From: JAGVPT01 sp964642725
GTDB lineage: Bacteria > Bacteroidota > Ignavibacteria > UBA10030 > UBA8401
Assembly (NCBI GenBank): GCA_964642725.1
Contig: CAZXQG010000015.1
Location: 5,173-69,172, forward strand
DNA: 64,000 nucleotides
Reading direction: 5' to 3'
The position numbers and the translations under genes are program-made. Positions within the stretch are counted from its first letter, which is position 1, and every line of letters begins with the position of its first letter. The notes under the pieces are model-generated. The model was not told the origin of the DNA and did not search any database. It saw only the letters and a program-made list of their open reading frames with translations. Of the stretch, positions 53,725 to 61,646 are shown piece after piece.

Positions 53725-53853
53725 TCAGTTAGACCGCGGTTGAACCAGCTTGATGAGGGTGCCGCATATGTCTTTAAATGGCACAGCGGTAATTTGGTCT
53801 ATGTTCACCGGCTCGCCTCGAAATATGATTTCGCCGCCGGCGTCCGAAATTAA
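53725..53853 (-). pseudogene. Possible C-terminal remnant of a decayed gene
   Basis: Immediately after the TAA of the CE15-like gene, the same frame stays open for 42 codons before a TGA at 53725. The translation has coding character (GGEIIFRGEPVNIDQITAVP, then FKDICGTLIKLVQPRSN). No start codon with a ribosome site is visible and the CE15 protein ends normally before it. I read it as the tail of a lost neighbouring gene. I could not assign a family. Confidence 0.35.
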
Positions 53854-55059
53854 TTAATGAGCGTAACCGGCATCCGTCTTCGAAAAATGCTTCTTGGCAA
53901 AGTCTATAAATTTCTCGGTGTCATCCTCATTCAGCCCGTGTTTGCCTTTACGCATATGATACCCGATAAAATCGCCAACGGAGGTTTCTATTGGCGGCAT
54001 TTCGGCTACGCCCAAGCCGGATTCTCCGAACAATTCATATACCGGCTCCGCCGCTTTCGCTGCCAAAAAAGTACCGCGAGGATCGCCCCATAGATCTTCT
54101 TCAGCAGTCGAGACGTAGACAGGTCTTGGCGCGATTAGAGCAATAAGCATGTGCCAATCAATTGGGAGATCATTTATGCGATTGTTGTAGTCCTTTAAAT
54201 TGCCGTCGAACCAATGAGGGAATTGATCGTTGATCAGCTTAACAGTCTCGCCGAATCCTCGGCGGACGATCGTTGCCCCGCCGCATCCTGATTCGCACGA
54301 AAAAACTATGGCAAATCGCCGATCCAACGCCCCGGCCCACATTGCAGCCTTGCCGAAACGTGAAAAGCCGAGAATGCAAACTTTCCGGGCATCAATAGCA
54401 GTGTCAGTTTCGATGCAGTCCATAACTCTTCTCGCCGTCCACGACCAGGCCGCTATGGTTCCCCACTCATCCGGCACAGGTTCTTTTCTGTCAGGAGGAT
54501 CGAAAAACTTCCTGATTCCTTTTTCATATCCACTCTCCTTGTCATCGGGTTCGATTTCCCTTGAATCGAACGTCACAAGACCGAATCCTTCTTTGACTAC
54601 AAGTGCGGCGTCCGGAGTCCAGGTGGAAACCAGGAAAACAGGAACTGGTTTATCAATCTTCGGCAAAGTTATTTCGACCTCGAGTTTGGGCCAATCTTTC
54701 TTACTTGAAAAATAAATCACCACTTTTTTCATCACGGCAGAGTTGTTCAATGCGCTTCGATTTTCCTCTGTTATTTCCCAATGCATCCCTTCCGGCCGGT
54801 TCACCGCCGCTTTTCCGTAAACATACCTCTCGAACATTTTCAGAATTTCCGCCCTGCGCATCTCATTCCAGGCGTTCGTATCAGTCACCCTCTCGCCATT
54901 CAACAAAACAAGCGGATCGGGAAGCGTGTATGCCGGCACCTTCGATTCATCGTATTGACCGACGGGGATGTCCGACAGAACTTTTTTGTCCTGCGCAACG
55001 ATGGCACAAATGGGTATAAAAGCAATGGCAAGAAAAGAAAAAGACAATAGTTCCTTCAT
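53854..55059 (-). CDS. CE15-like glucuronoyl esterase
   Basis: The 401-residue exported protein (signal peptide LSFSFLAIAFIPICAIVAQ) matches bacterial CE15 4-O-methyl-glucuronoyl methylesterases, which cut ester bonds between glucuronoxylan and lignin. The nucleophile elbow is GFSRFGKAAMWAG with S233. The next block SCESGCGGA carries the conserved Glu/Gly stretch, WHMLIALIAPRPVYVSTAEE and LWGDPRG follow, and the catalytic His is in GKHGLN (H374). The common GCSR motif is GFSR here. I chose the ATG at 55059, with GAGGTGAT before it, over a GTG three codons upstream. Such genes are often annotated as acetylxylan esterase. Confidence 0.87.
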   Translation of the reverse strand: MKELLSFSFLAIAFIPICAIVAQDKKVLSDIPVGQYDESKVPAYTLPDPLVLLNGERVTDTNAWNEMRRAEILKMFERYVYGKAAVNRPEGMHWEITEENRSALNNSAVMKKVVIYFSSKKDWPKLEVEITLPKIDKPVPVFLVSTWTPDAALVVKEGFGLVTFDSREIEPDDKESGYEKGIRKFFDPPDRKEPVPDEWGTIAAWSWTARRVMDCIETDTAIDARKVCILGFSRFGKAAMWAGALDRRFAIVFSCESGCGGATIVRRGFGETVKLINDQFPHWFDGNLKDYNNRINDLPIDWHMLIALIAPRPVYVSTAEEDLWGDPRGTFLAAKAAEPVYELFGESGLGVAEMPPIETSVGDFIGYHMRKGKHGLNEDDTEKFIDFAKKHFSKTDAGYAH

Positions 55060-55696
55060 TTCTATCACCTCTAGAAGAAAGATGTCAATTCAATAGACAA
55101 CAGGATTTTCGTAGTCCACTGATAGGAACAGGTGCTTTCGCAATCGCGTCGTTCCCAGAATGATCTCGCACCAAGTTAAGAATTTTTTGCCATGGGTCAA
55201 ATACGGATCTAGCATATGTGGTGGGGTCTTTTGAATGAATGTGGAGACCAAGCGATGCTAAATGGTCCCTTCGACTCCGCCGCGACGGCTCATTCTGAGC
55301 AAGCGGAGCGCGTCGAAGGAGACCGTCGCGGCTTCGCTCAGGGTGAACATCAGTTTTTACGATGGGAAGCGAAAGACCCCACTACTCTAGCGTATGACAA
55401 AGTTAAGTAGCTCATCATAGAGCTGCGGAAAGCGGAACATTGCGGGCACAGGCCATGTACAAAAGGTAGAGTATGTGTTAACATTTCTATATTTTGATAA
55501 GGATTTCGACAAACAAAATCAATATTTTGATGATGCTGAAGAGCGCATTCAGTAAATGTTCATGCTCGGATGCTATCGTTATTGCCGTGCCCAAAAAATG
55601 AAAAGCTCATGATGAAAGCTCTCAAACGATTGCGATGGTAGATTATCGGACTATTCGGAATCGCGTCAATCCTTAGCTCACTCTTACAATCTTAGA
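55060..55696. other. Divergent intergenic region with an inverted-repeat element
   Basis: These 637 bases separate the CE15-like gene (minus) from the PMI gene (plus). The middle is occupied by the inverted-repeat element at 55221-55382; the rest shows no coding sequence, tRNA or convincing promoter. Confidence 0.6.
55221..55382. repeat. Inverted-repeat element with CTTCGA..TCGAAG core (MITE-like)
   Basis: Outer arms GTGGGGTCTTT (55221-55231) and AAAGACCCCAC (55372-55382) bound a 162-bp element. Inside are interleaved inverted repeats: CCTTCGAC (55268) with GTCGAAGG (55312), and GCCGCGACGG (55279) with CCGTCGCGGC (55323). The core (cattctgagcaagcggagcg, then gtcgaagg) recurs in altered form at 56970-57060. 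No transposase is encoded. Confidence 0.6.
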
Positions 55697-56782
55697 ATGC
55701 ACACCATGATAATTCCTGACATATTGATGTTAGGCCCCAACAGGGTCTGGAGAACATACACAGGCGGGAAGCATCTCGATGTTTTGGAAGGCATTTCTTC
55801 CCCCTCGGATAGTCATTTTCCCGAAGACTGGATTGCTTCAACAATAAGAGCAACGAACGTCGGCCGCGAAGATATTCCGGATGAAGGATATTCAAAAGTT
55901 GAGATCGAAGGACAATTGATCTATCTCAAAGACTTATTTCAACAATTTCCGCAGGAATTATTGGGAATTAATCACTATGCGAAGTTCGGTCCCAACACAC
56001 AATTCCTAACGAAGTTTCTGGATACTGCAATGCGTTTACATATTCAAGCGCACCCAACCATTTCTTTTTCTCAGAAATATCTGAGCAGTAATTCCGGCAA
56101 AACAGAAGCCTACGTCATTTTGGATACCAGAAAAGAGGTTAAAACGCCGTATGTCTTTATTGGTTTTCAGCATCCGTCATCTAAACAGGATTTTCGCAAC
56201 GCTGTTGAACATCAGGATGTTGACCGAATAGTATCATACTTTGACAAAATTCCGATCGCCCCCGGCGACGTATTCATTGTTCCCGGCGGATTGCCGCATG
56301 CAATCGGTGAAGGGATTTTTATGATTGAGATAATGGAACCGACCGATTTTGTCGTTAGGCTGGAGTTCGACCGCGGAGGCTATGTTTTACCCGAACAATC
56401 AAGATTCATGGGAAGAGATGTTGATTTTGCGCTCGCGATGATTAACTTCAACAGAGTCTCTTCCGAAGAAATCAGGCATAAGTTATTTTGCTCCCCGGAA
56501 ATTATTCGTGATCAGGAACAAAGCATCGAGTACAATCTTATTGGACTTAAGCACACGCCCTGTTTTTCACTCAATAAGCTAGAGGTCGTTACGAGATATA
56601 GCAAAAAAGCCGATTCATTTTATATTGGAATTGTAACTAAAGGCAAAGGCCAAATCGATTCTTCAACGCAAAAGGTTCAGCTAAGAGCCGGTGACAAATT
56701 TTTTGTGCCGCATAAGACAGAAGAAGTTCAATTTATCACCGACGAGGGACTTGAGGTTTTCCTTGTATTCCCACCGAGGTAA
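55697..56782 (+). CDS. manA: Class I mannose-6-phosphate isomerase
   Basis: The 361-residue zinc enzyme interconverts mannose 6-phosphate and fructose 6-phosphate. Metal and active-site segments are present: RLHIQAHPTISFSQKYL, KTEAYVILDTR, and PGDVFIVPGGLPHAIGEGI. A second cupin-like C-terminal domain ends LRAGDKFFVPHKTEEVQF. The second Met (55706) could also be the start. It is separate from, and much shorter than, the PMI fusion at 51725-53494, so the locus has two PMIs. Confidence 0.9.
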   Translation: MHTMIIPDILMLGPNRVWRTYTGGKHLDVLEGISSPSDSHFPEDWIASTIRATNVGREDIPDEGYSKVEIEGQLIYLKDLFQQFPQELLGINHYAKFGPNTQFLTKFLDTAMRLHIQAHPTISFSQKYLSSNSGKTEAYVILDTRKEVKTPYVFIGFQHPSSKQDFRNAVEHQDVDRIVSYFDKIPIAPGDVFIVPGGLPHAIGEGIFMIEIMEPTDFVVRLEFDRGGYVLPEQSRFMGRDVDFALAMINFNRVSSEEIRHKLFCSPEIIRDQEQSIEYNLIGLKHTPCFSLNKLEVVTRYSKKADSFYIGIVTKGKGQIDSSTQKVQLRAGDKFFVPHKTEEVQFITDEGLEVFLVFPPR

Positions 56783-57139
56783 GAGCAATGAACGCATTCT
56801 CAATCTCTATATGATAGATAAGCCAAGATCATGTTTGCAATTGTCACTTTTGTAAGCGCAGACGTTCCGCAAATACATTGCCAAAAATATTTCACTCCTA
56901 TGGGAGCGATAACAAATTATTCAGTGTTTCCAAGTAAAGAATCTATCTCAAAAATGGTCTTGCGTTAGCCCTTCGACGAGTCCCCCTTCGGGAGACTTGA
57001 TCAGGGTGAAGAAATAGCTCGTTCATCCTGAGTAAGCGAACGGAGTGAGCACATCGAAGGATCAAGTGGCATCTTCTTGACCTGACTTCTAGTTTGAATT
57101 ACTTACAAATAACGGCCGTATCTAATCAAAGGAGGTTGT
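56783..57139. other. Intergenic region with a second copy of the CTTCGA repeat
   Basis: No gene is present in these 357 bases. They contain the repeat at 56970-57060 and, at the right end, the strong AAAGGAGGT ribosome site of the PuuD-like gene. Confidence 0.6.
56970..57060. repeat. CTTCGA..TCGAAGG inverted-repeat element, second copy
   Basis: The stretch begins CCCTTCGA and ends TCGAAGG, with an inner gttcatcctgagtaagcga closely like the core of the 55221-55382 element. It also has its own short hairpin (CCCCCTTCGGGAG). These are the dispersed 'cctgagtaagcg...tcgaagg' type repeats often seen in metagenome-derived genomes. Confidence 0.55.
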
Positions 57140-57699
57140 ATGGAGTATATGGATTTTGTTACTGCCCTTTTTCGTTGGTTCCATATTGTAGCGGGACTAT
57201 TTTTTGTTGGATTGAATTGGTGGTTCAATCTGGTCTTCACCCCGTTTGCTTTCACAACTGACGGTGAGACGAGAAAAAACAATCTTCTACAACTCATCCC
57301 TCGAGCGCTTTATTGGTTCAAATGGTCGGCTGCGTACACGCTCGTTTTTGGGTCACTGTTGTTGATACTAATTTTTTATATGGGCGGACTTACCATTGAA
57401 TCACAACAGGAGTGGACTGCCGGGAGTTATACTATGGCCATCCTCGCAATCCTTATTTATAGAGTGTATGTTTTGCTTGCAAACAGTTCTCTCGGGAAAG
57501 ATATCCGGATCTTTGGTGCAATCGGTCTTATAATCACTGCGATAATGATTTATAGCATGATCCAATTCGGCAACTTCAGCTATCGGGGATATGTGATTCA
57601 CCTGGGAGTGATGTTCGGAGTCATTATGATAGGAAATGTATACGAAACGATTTTGCCTGCTCAGAAGAAAATCCTCAATGCAATAAAATCCGGAACAGC
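57140..57699 (+). CDS. PuuD-like urate hydroxylase/membrane protein, cut by the gap
   Basis: The 186 visible residues form several membrane helices and match the N-terminal membrane domain of PuuD (Urate_ox_N): FRWFHIVAGLFFVGLNWWFN at the start, and GYVIHLGVMFGVIMIGNVYE with TILPAQKKILNAIKSG at the end, where PuuD has HVGAMxGTIMxxNVF and IPxQRK. A strong AAAGGAGGT precedes the ATG. The 3' end is lost in the assembly gap, so a C-terminal cytochrome or other domain cannot be assessed. Many such proteins lack any proven link to urate. Confidence 0.72.
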
Positions 57700-57799
57700 N
57701 NNNNNNNNNNNNNNNNNNNNNNNNNNNNNNNNNNNNNNNNNNNNNNNNNNNNNNNNNNNNNNNNNNNNNNNNNNNNNNNNNNNNNNNNNNNNNNNNNNN
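57700..57799. other. Assembly gap (100 N)
   Basis: Exactly 100 unknown bases, the usual placeholder for a scaffold gap of unknown length. It truncates two convergent genes, the PuuD-like one on the left and the acetyltransferase on the right. Confidence 0.99.
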
Positions 57800-58269
57800 G
57801 GCAACGAAAATTCTTTTGCAATAGCTGCGGCCAGCCTCTTCCCTTCGACGCTAAACTCCCAGTAAAAAAAACATTCGATTGGATTTTTTTTCCGAATAGC
57901 CTTGACCGCCTTCACAACCAAACGCTTGGCAACTCCTTTGCCTCGATATTCGGGCAACACAAGCGCGGAGCATAGATACAGTGCGTTATATTTGACCCTA
58001 AGAGGAGTATTGTAGAGCAGCTCTTTTTCATTGATTTTTTTTGAAGTAAACTGCTTCATTAATTCGATAGTAGTAGGAATAACCATTGACCAGGCGATGG
58101 GCCCTTTCTTATTTCCTTTTTGAGTCATCGTGGCGGGATGAATTGCCTGGAGTCTGGCCATTGTCTCTCCATTAACAGAGATTTGCGTCGGGTCGCTCTT
58201 CGCTTCGAAGAACTCGTCGGCGAGTTTTATCATTCTGGATAAATTCTCATTTTCAGAAGACTTAGGCAT
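57800..58269 (-). CDS. GNAT-family N-acetyltransferase, C-terminus lost in gap
   Basis: The visible 156 residues include the acetyl-CoA binding motif A of GNAT enzymes (ALVLPEYRGKGVAKRLVVKA, with the R/QxxGxG/A loop as YRGKGVA) after the usual N-terminal strands (GPIAWSMVIPTT, ALYLCSALVL). The frame is intact up to the gap, which removes motif B and the C-terminus. The substrate is unknown. Confidence 0.85.
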
Positions 58270-58322
58270 GAATGCTAAGCAGAAATGATTTTTCGTGTAT
58301 TAGAAAGAAAGCGGAGTTATCT

Positions 58323-60020
58323 CTATTTTCTCAAAAGAGCAAACTTTCCTTTTATAGCTTGCCCGGGGAGTTGGATAAAATAAATGTAGATTCCCGAGGA
58401 AGCAGCTTCATTATTGTCCTTTACGCCGTTCCACTGGAACACCTGCCCTCCAAGGATCGTGGAAAATTGAGTGGTGAGCGTCTTTGAGTAAACAAGTTTC
58501 ATATCGGATGAAAACACTGAAAGCGTGCCTGTTAGAGGGTTTGTTCCGTGCGTGGGAATATTTATCAGGTTTGAACCGTTTGCCCGAAATGGATTCGGGA
58601 ACGGGTCAGCGATTGGCGGTCCACCGATCTGAATAGCATCGTACCAATTGTAGATGAGAATTTTGCTGAACCAATTAGATGGGTCGGGAACACTAAGGTT
58701 GGCAGAAAGACTGTCGTTCTGATTTTCGGACAAAGAATACGAAAACGCAAACGTTGAACTATATCCGGTTGATGCCGAATCGAGGTTGATATTGGAAACT
58801 ACGAATGGGAGAGTATCTCCTCCGCCATTGATTATAATGTACGACGAAGAGAGAGCATAGAGATTTCCGCCTCCGGGTTGTGACGGCGGAATGAAGTTAA
58901 TCGACGATGATGCAATCTCCGGATAATGTTCGCCTTCCGGATAGTAGAGCACAGAATCATTCCGTGCGCCGGTAAAGTAATTCCAGCCTGTCCATTCTGC
59001 AAAAGCTTTTTTAAAGCTCGAGTTGTATGGCGGCTTGCTCAGCGCCCGGTCGATTGCCAGAAGCGGCGGGGCCGAGTTGATTTCTTCCCATGTTCTCCGC
59101 ATAGCGTCTCTGCCAAACCGCTTCGCGATGAAGTGGCCCCAGATTGCCCTGCTGTACTTGATGTCCCCATCCGAATTAAACGGCACCTGAGGATTTGCGA
59201 AATGACCTTCCGGTGATGTCTCGTATTGATAATAATCGTTCACCTGCGTAAAAACGACATCCTCCATCCACACGGAAGTAATCTCATAGAAAAAAATGTC
59301 GTTTCCCCAAAATCCATAGTTGCCGATTTGAATGCTATGGTGAAGCTCGTGCGCAAGGGTCACGCGAAGACCGGGCATTCCTCTATTGACAGGAGGGTTT
59401 ACCCACTGAAATGCATTATCAATTTGAATAAACGAAGTATACGTTCCTCCATCTGGTTTCCCGATGAGAGTGCTGTCAGGGTCTGTTTCGCCGTAATCGC
59501 CGACATCACGGGCAGAAATATAAATATCATATTCCGGCCCGCCTCCTGCGTCGCCGTCTGACGGAGAGTGAAGGTATCCCAAAACCTGAGTTTCAAACGT
59601 TTCACAATAATTTGCAATCGCCGCCACCGAATCGGCATACTGGTCGGCAGTCCCCGGAATTCTCTGATACAGCGAATCGAGCATCGCGGGAGCATTGACG
59701 CCTGCCGTGTCGTAATGAACCCGAAAGGTTCCCGAAAGAATACTCTTTTGGTTCACCGGGCGTGTCAAAACAATTGCCAAGGCAGATCGCACTTCCGGAC
59801 TAAGGACATTCCGATTTTTAAACGCGAATGCAATTGCGGGCAGACCGCATTTTTCGTGCGCGGAGCTTGCTCTTCCATTACTCATATAAGTTCTTAAAAC
59901 TTCATAACTCTGTGCCCGAACTGATTGAGCCGACGCCAAAGATATTACGTTCTGCGATACAGCTGATGCACTGCCAATTAATAGTACAACCGCAACGGAA
60001 AGCTTACAATTCATATTCAA
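58323..60020 (-). CDS. T9SS-exported MXAN_6640-type putative metalloprotease
   Basis: The 565-residue protein has a signal peptide (LSVAVVLLIGSASA) and a zinc-peptidase motif H224-E-L-H228-H (TLAHELHHSIQ), followed by ITSVWMEDVVF with a possible third ligand. This is the pattern of the MXAN_6640 family of putative secreted metalloproteases. From about residue 472 a C-terminal T9SS-type domain (PFPNPFRANGSNLINIP, ending with GIYIYFIQLPG and KGKFALLRK) marks it for surface export. The length and order of parts are normal for the family; proteolytic activity is not proven. Confidence 0.82.
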   Translation of the reverse strand: MNMNCKLSVAVVLLIGSASAVSQNVISLASAQSVRAQSYEVLRTYMSNGRASSAHEKCGLPAIAFAFKNRNVLSPEVRSALAIVLTRPVNQKSILSGTFRVHYDTAGVNAPAMLDSLYQRIPGTADQYADSVAAIANYCETFETQVLGYLHSPSDGDAGGGPEYDIYISARDVGDYGETDPDSTLIGKPDGGTYTSFIQIDNAFQWVNPPVNRGMPGLRVTLAHELHHSIQIGNYGFWGNDIFFYEITSVWMEDVVFTQVNDYYQYETSPEGHFANPQVPFNSDGDIKYSRAIWGHFIAKRFGRDAMRRTWEEINSAPPLLAIDRALSKPPYNSSFKKAFAEWTGWNYFTGARNDSVLYYPEGEHYPEIASSSINFIPPSQPGGGNLYALSSSYIIINGGGDTLPFVVSNINLDSASTGYSSTFAFSYSLSENQNDSLSANLSVPDPSNWFSKILIYNWYDAIQIGGPPIADPFPNPFRANGSNLINIPTHGTNPLTGTLSVFSSDMKLVYSKTLTTQFSTILGGQVFQWNGVKDNNEAASSGIYIYFIQLPGQAIKGKFALLRK

Positions 60021-60446
60021 TCACTCTACGCAAATTCATACAATATTTTAGCGAATGGATCGAAGGAATTCAAGTAATAAGTGCCTTACTTGCGATTTTA
60101 CCGGCTTCACTCCGAATAATCCCAGAACCAATGAAAATGTTTCCATGCCAAGAAAAGTCGCCAGAACTTAACTTTGAGAGGATTAATTCGGACCTTGGTT
60201 TTCTATTCAAGCCCCATGGCCATCGAGGCCCAATAGACATAGACAGGCCCAAATCCTTCAAAAACGCCGTCGAGAGCTTTGATAATGACCTTTTGCAAAT
60301 CCGCTGCAACGGCTCTTCTCCTCCGTTATAGACCGTATTCCTGAAAATACGATTAAGTACCGATTGTATTTCCTTCGGGCCAGGTTATCTTATACATAAT
60401 CAATTTGCCAGCAGGTCAACAAACTCGGTCAAATTAAGAGGATAAA
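60021..60446. other. Divergent intergenic region upstream of the pilin-like gene
   Basis: No gene is seen in these 426 bases. They carry the second copy of the CGTATT-N6-AATACG palindrome at 60332-60353. A clear promoter was not found. Confidence 0.55.
60332..60353. promoter_or_regulatory. Second copy of the CGTATT-N6-AATACG palindrome
   Basis: The site has the same 6-bp arms and 6-bp spacer as the palindrome at 27844-27865 and agrees with it at 18 of 22 positions. It lies 93 bp upstream of the pilin-like gene at 60447. Two copies in control-type DNA suggest a shared regulator. Confidence 0.45.
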
Positions 60447-60860
60447 ATGGGAACATCCAAAGTGATTGTAGGTCTTGGCGCGTATGTGATGATTGGAATG
60501 TATGCGTTGCTGTTCACGTCCACAGACCAGGCCATCTACAACGTCGCCCAGTCCCAGGCGTTCCACGACGGTGCGCGGCAAATTTCCAATGCAGGCGTAA
60601 AGTTTGCATTGGGCGATGTCGGGGGAAACTCAGCGGCCAGCCTTCCTTCGAGCACGGTGAGTTTTAACGGCGGGAGCGTAACGTACGCAGCCGACCGGCC
60701 GGCGGGACTTTCGGGAACCCAGATGAGGGTGACATCGACCGGAACATACAATGGATTCCAGGTGACGATGGTTGCGATCTTGCAGTATAACGGAGTAAAG
60801 TGGACACTTCAACGAATTTACCAGCAGCCGGACGCCGCCGAGTATTCCAGATTGAGCTAA
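60447..60860 (+). CDS. Small pilin-like membrane-anchored protein
   Basis: The 137-residue protein begins with a short polar start and one N-terminal hydrophobic helix (VIVGLGAYVMIGMYALLFTS, about residues 6-25), then a soluble beta-rich part (SSTVSFNGGSVTYAADRPAG, MRVTSTGTYNGFQVTMVAIL). This layout and the helix-to-globule junction (QAIYNVAQSQAFHDGARQIS) resemble minor pilins and PilX-like proteins, but no prepilin peptidase cleavage motif is obvious. A good AGAGGATAAA precedes the ATG, and an intrinsic terminator follows. I do not recognise the family. Confidence 0.6.
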   Translation: MGTSKVIVGLGAYVMIGMYALLFTSTDQAIYNVAQSQAFHDGARQISNAGVKFALGDVGGNSAASLPSSTVSFNGGSVTYAADRPAGLSGTQMRVTSTGTYNGFQVTMVAILQYNGVKWTLQRIYQQPDAAEYSRLS

Positions 60861-60888
60861 ACGTTCCCCACAACAATTTTATTTTCAG

Positions 60889-60925
60889 AAATGCGATGCA
60901 ATGGAAAGTGCATCGCATTTTTTTT
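60889..60925 (+). terminator. Intrinsic terminator after the pilin-like gene
   Basis: A 12-bp stem (AAATGCGATGCA / TGCATCGCATTT) with an 8-nt loop is followed by T residues. It lies 29 bases after the pilin-like stop and 31 bases before the lolD stop on the other strand. Confidence 0.9.
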
Positions 60926-60956
60926 GCATGCTCGAGCTATTCGGAATTCCAATTCT

Positions 60957-61634
60957 TCACCGTCGAGGCTGTACCGAGCCGTCAACGATCGTAATGACCC
61001 GATCGGCCATTGCCGAGAAGTCTTTGTTATGAGTGACAATCACAAACGTTTGATTGTGCTTCTGCCGCAGTTGAAGGATCATCGAATGAAGTGCCTCTGC
61101 GTTTTCGGAGTCGAGATTGCCCGATGGTTCGTCGGCAAGAATCAATTTCGGTGAATTCATGAGCGCGCGGGCAACCGCAACGCGCTGCTGCTCGCCGCCG
61201 GAAAGTTCGCCGGGTTTATGATGAAGCCGTCCTTGAAGTCCAACATCTGCAAGCAACGCGGCTGCCCTTTCCAAAGCGGGAGCAAACCGCTCGCCGGCAA
61301 TGAGGGCAGGAATTGCGACATTTTCCGCTGCAGTAAACTCCGGCAGTAAATGGTGGAACTGAAAGACGAATCCGATTTCTTTATTCCGAATTGAAGCCAG
61401 CGCTTCGTCCTTTACATCGAACACCCTTTTGCCCTCCAACAATACTTCACCTTCGTCGGGACGGTCTATCATACCGAGAATATGAAGCAATGTGCTTTTC
61501 CCGGCGCCCGACGGGCCGACAATGGCGACGATTTCTCCGTTGTCGACGTCCATGGAAACGCCTTTGAGCACCGGGAGGTATTTGTCCTCTGCAATTTTAA
61601 ACCGCCGATGAATATTGATCACAGATAGAAGCAT
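60957..61634 (-). CDS. lolD: Lipoprotein-releasing ABC transporter ATPase (LolD-like)
   Basis: The 225-residue ATPase shows Walker A GPSGAGKST (40-48), the Q-loop in FVFQFHHLLPEFTAAENV (the FQxHHLLPEFTA form is characteristic of LolD), signature LSGGEQQRVAVARA, Walker B LILADEPSGNLD, and the H-loop in VIVTHN. It follows two FtsX-like permease genes with a 12-base gap and an AGGAG site, so the operon lolC-lolE-lolD encodes a complete transporter that releases lipoproteins from the inner membrane for transfer to the outer membrane. Confidence 0.94.
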   Translation of the reverse strand: MLLSVINIHRRFKIAEDKYLPVLKGVSMDVDNGEIVAIVGPSGAGKSTLLHILGMIDRPDEGEVLLEGKRVFDVKDEALASIRNKEIGFVFQFHHLLPEFTAAENVAIPALIAGERFAPALERAAALLADVGLQGRLHHKPGELSGGEQQRVAVARALMNSPKLILADEPSGNLDSENAEALHSMILQLRQKHNQTFVIVTHNKDFSAMADRVITIVDGSVQPRR

Positions 61635-61646
61635 TGTAACTCCTGT

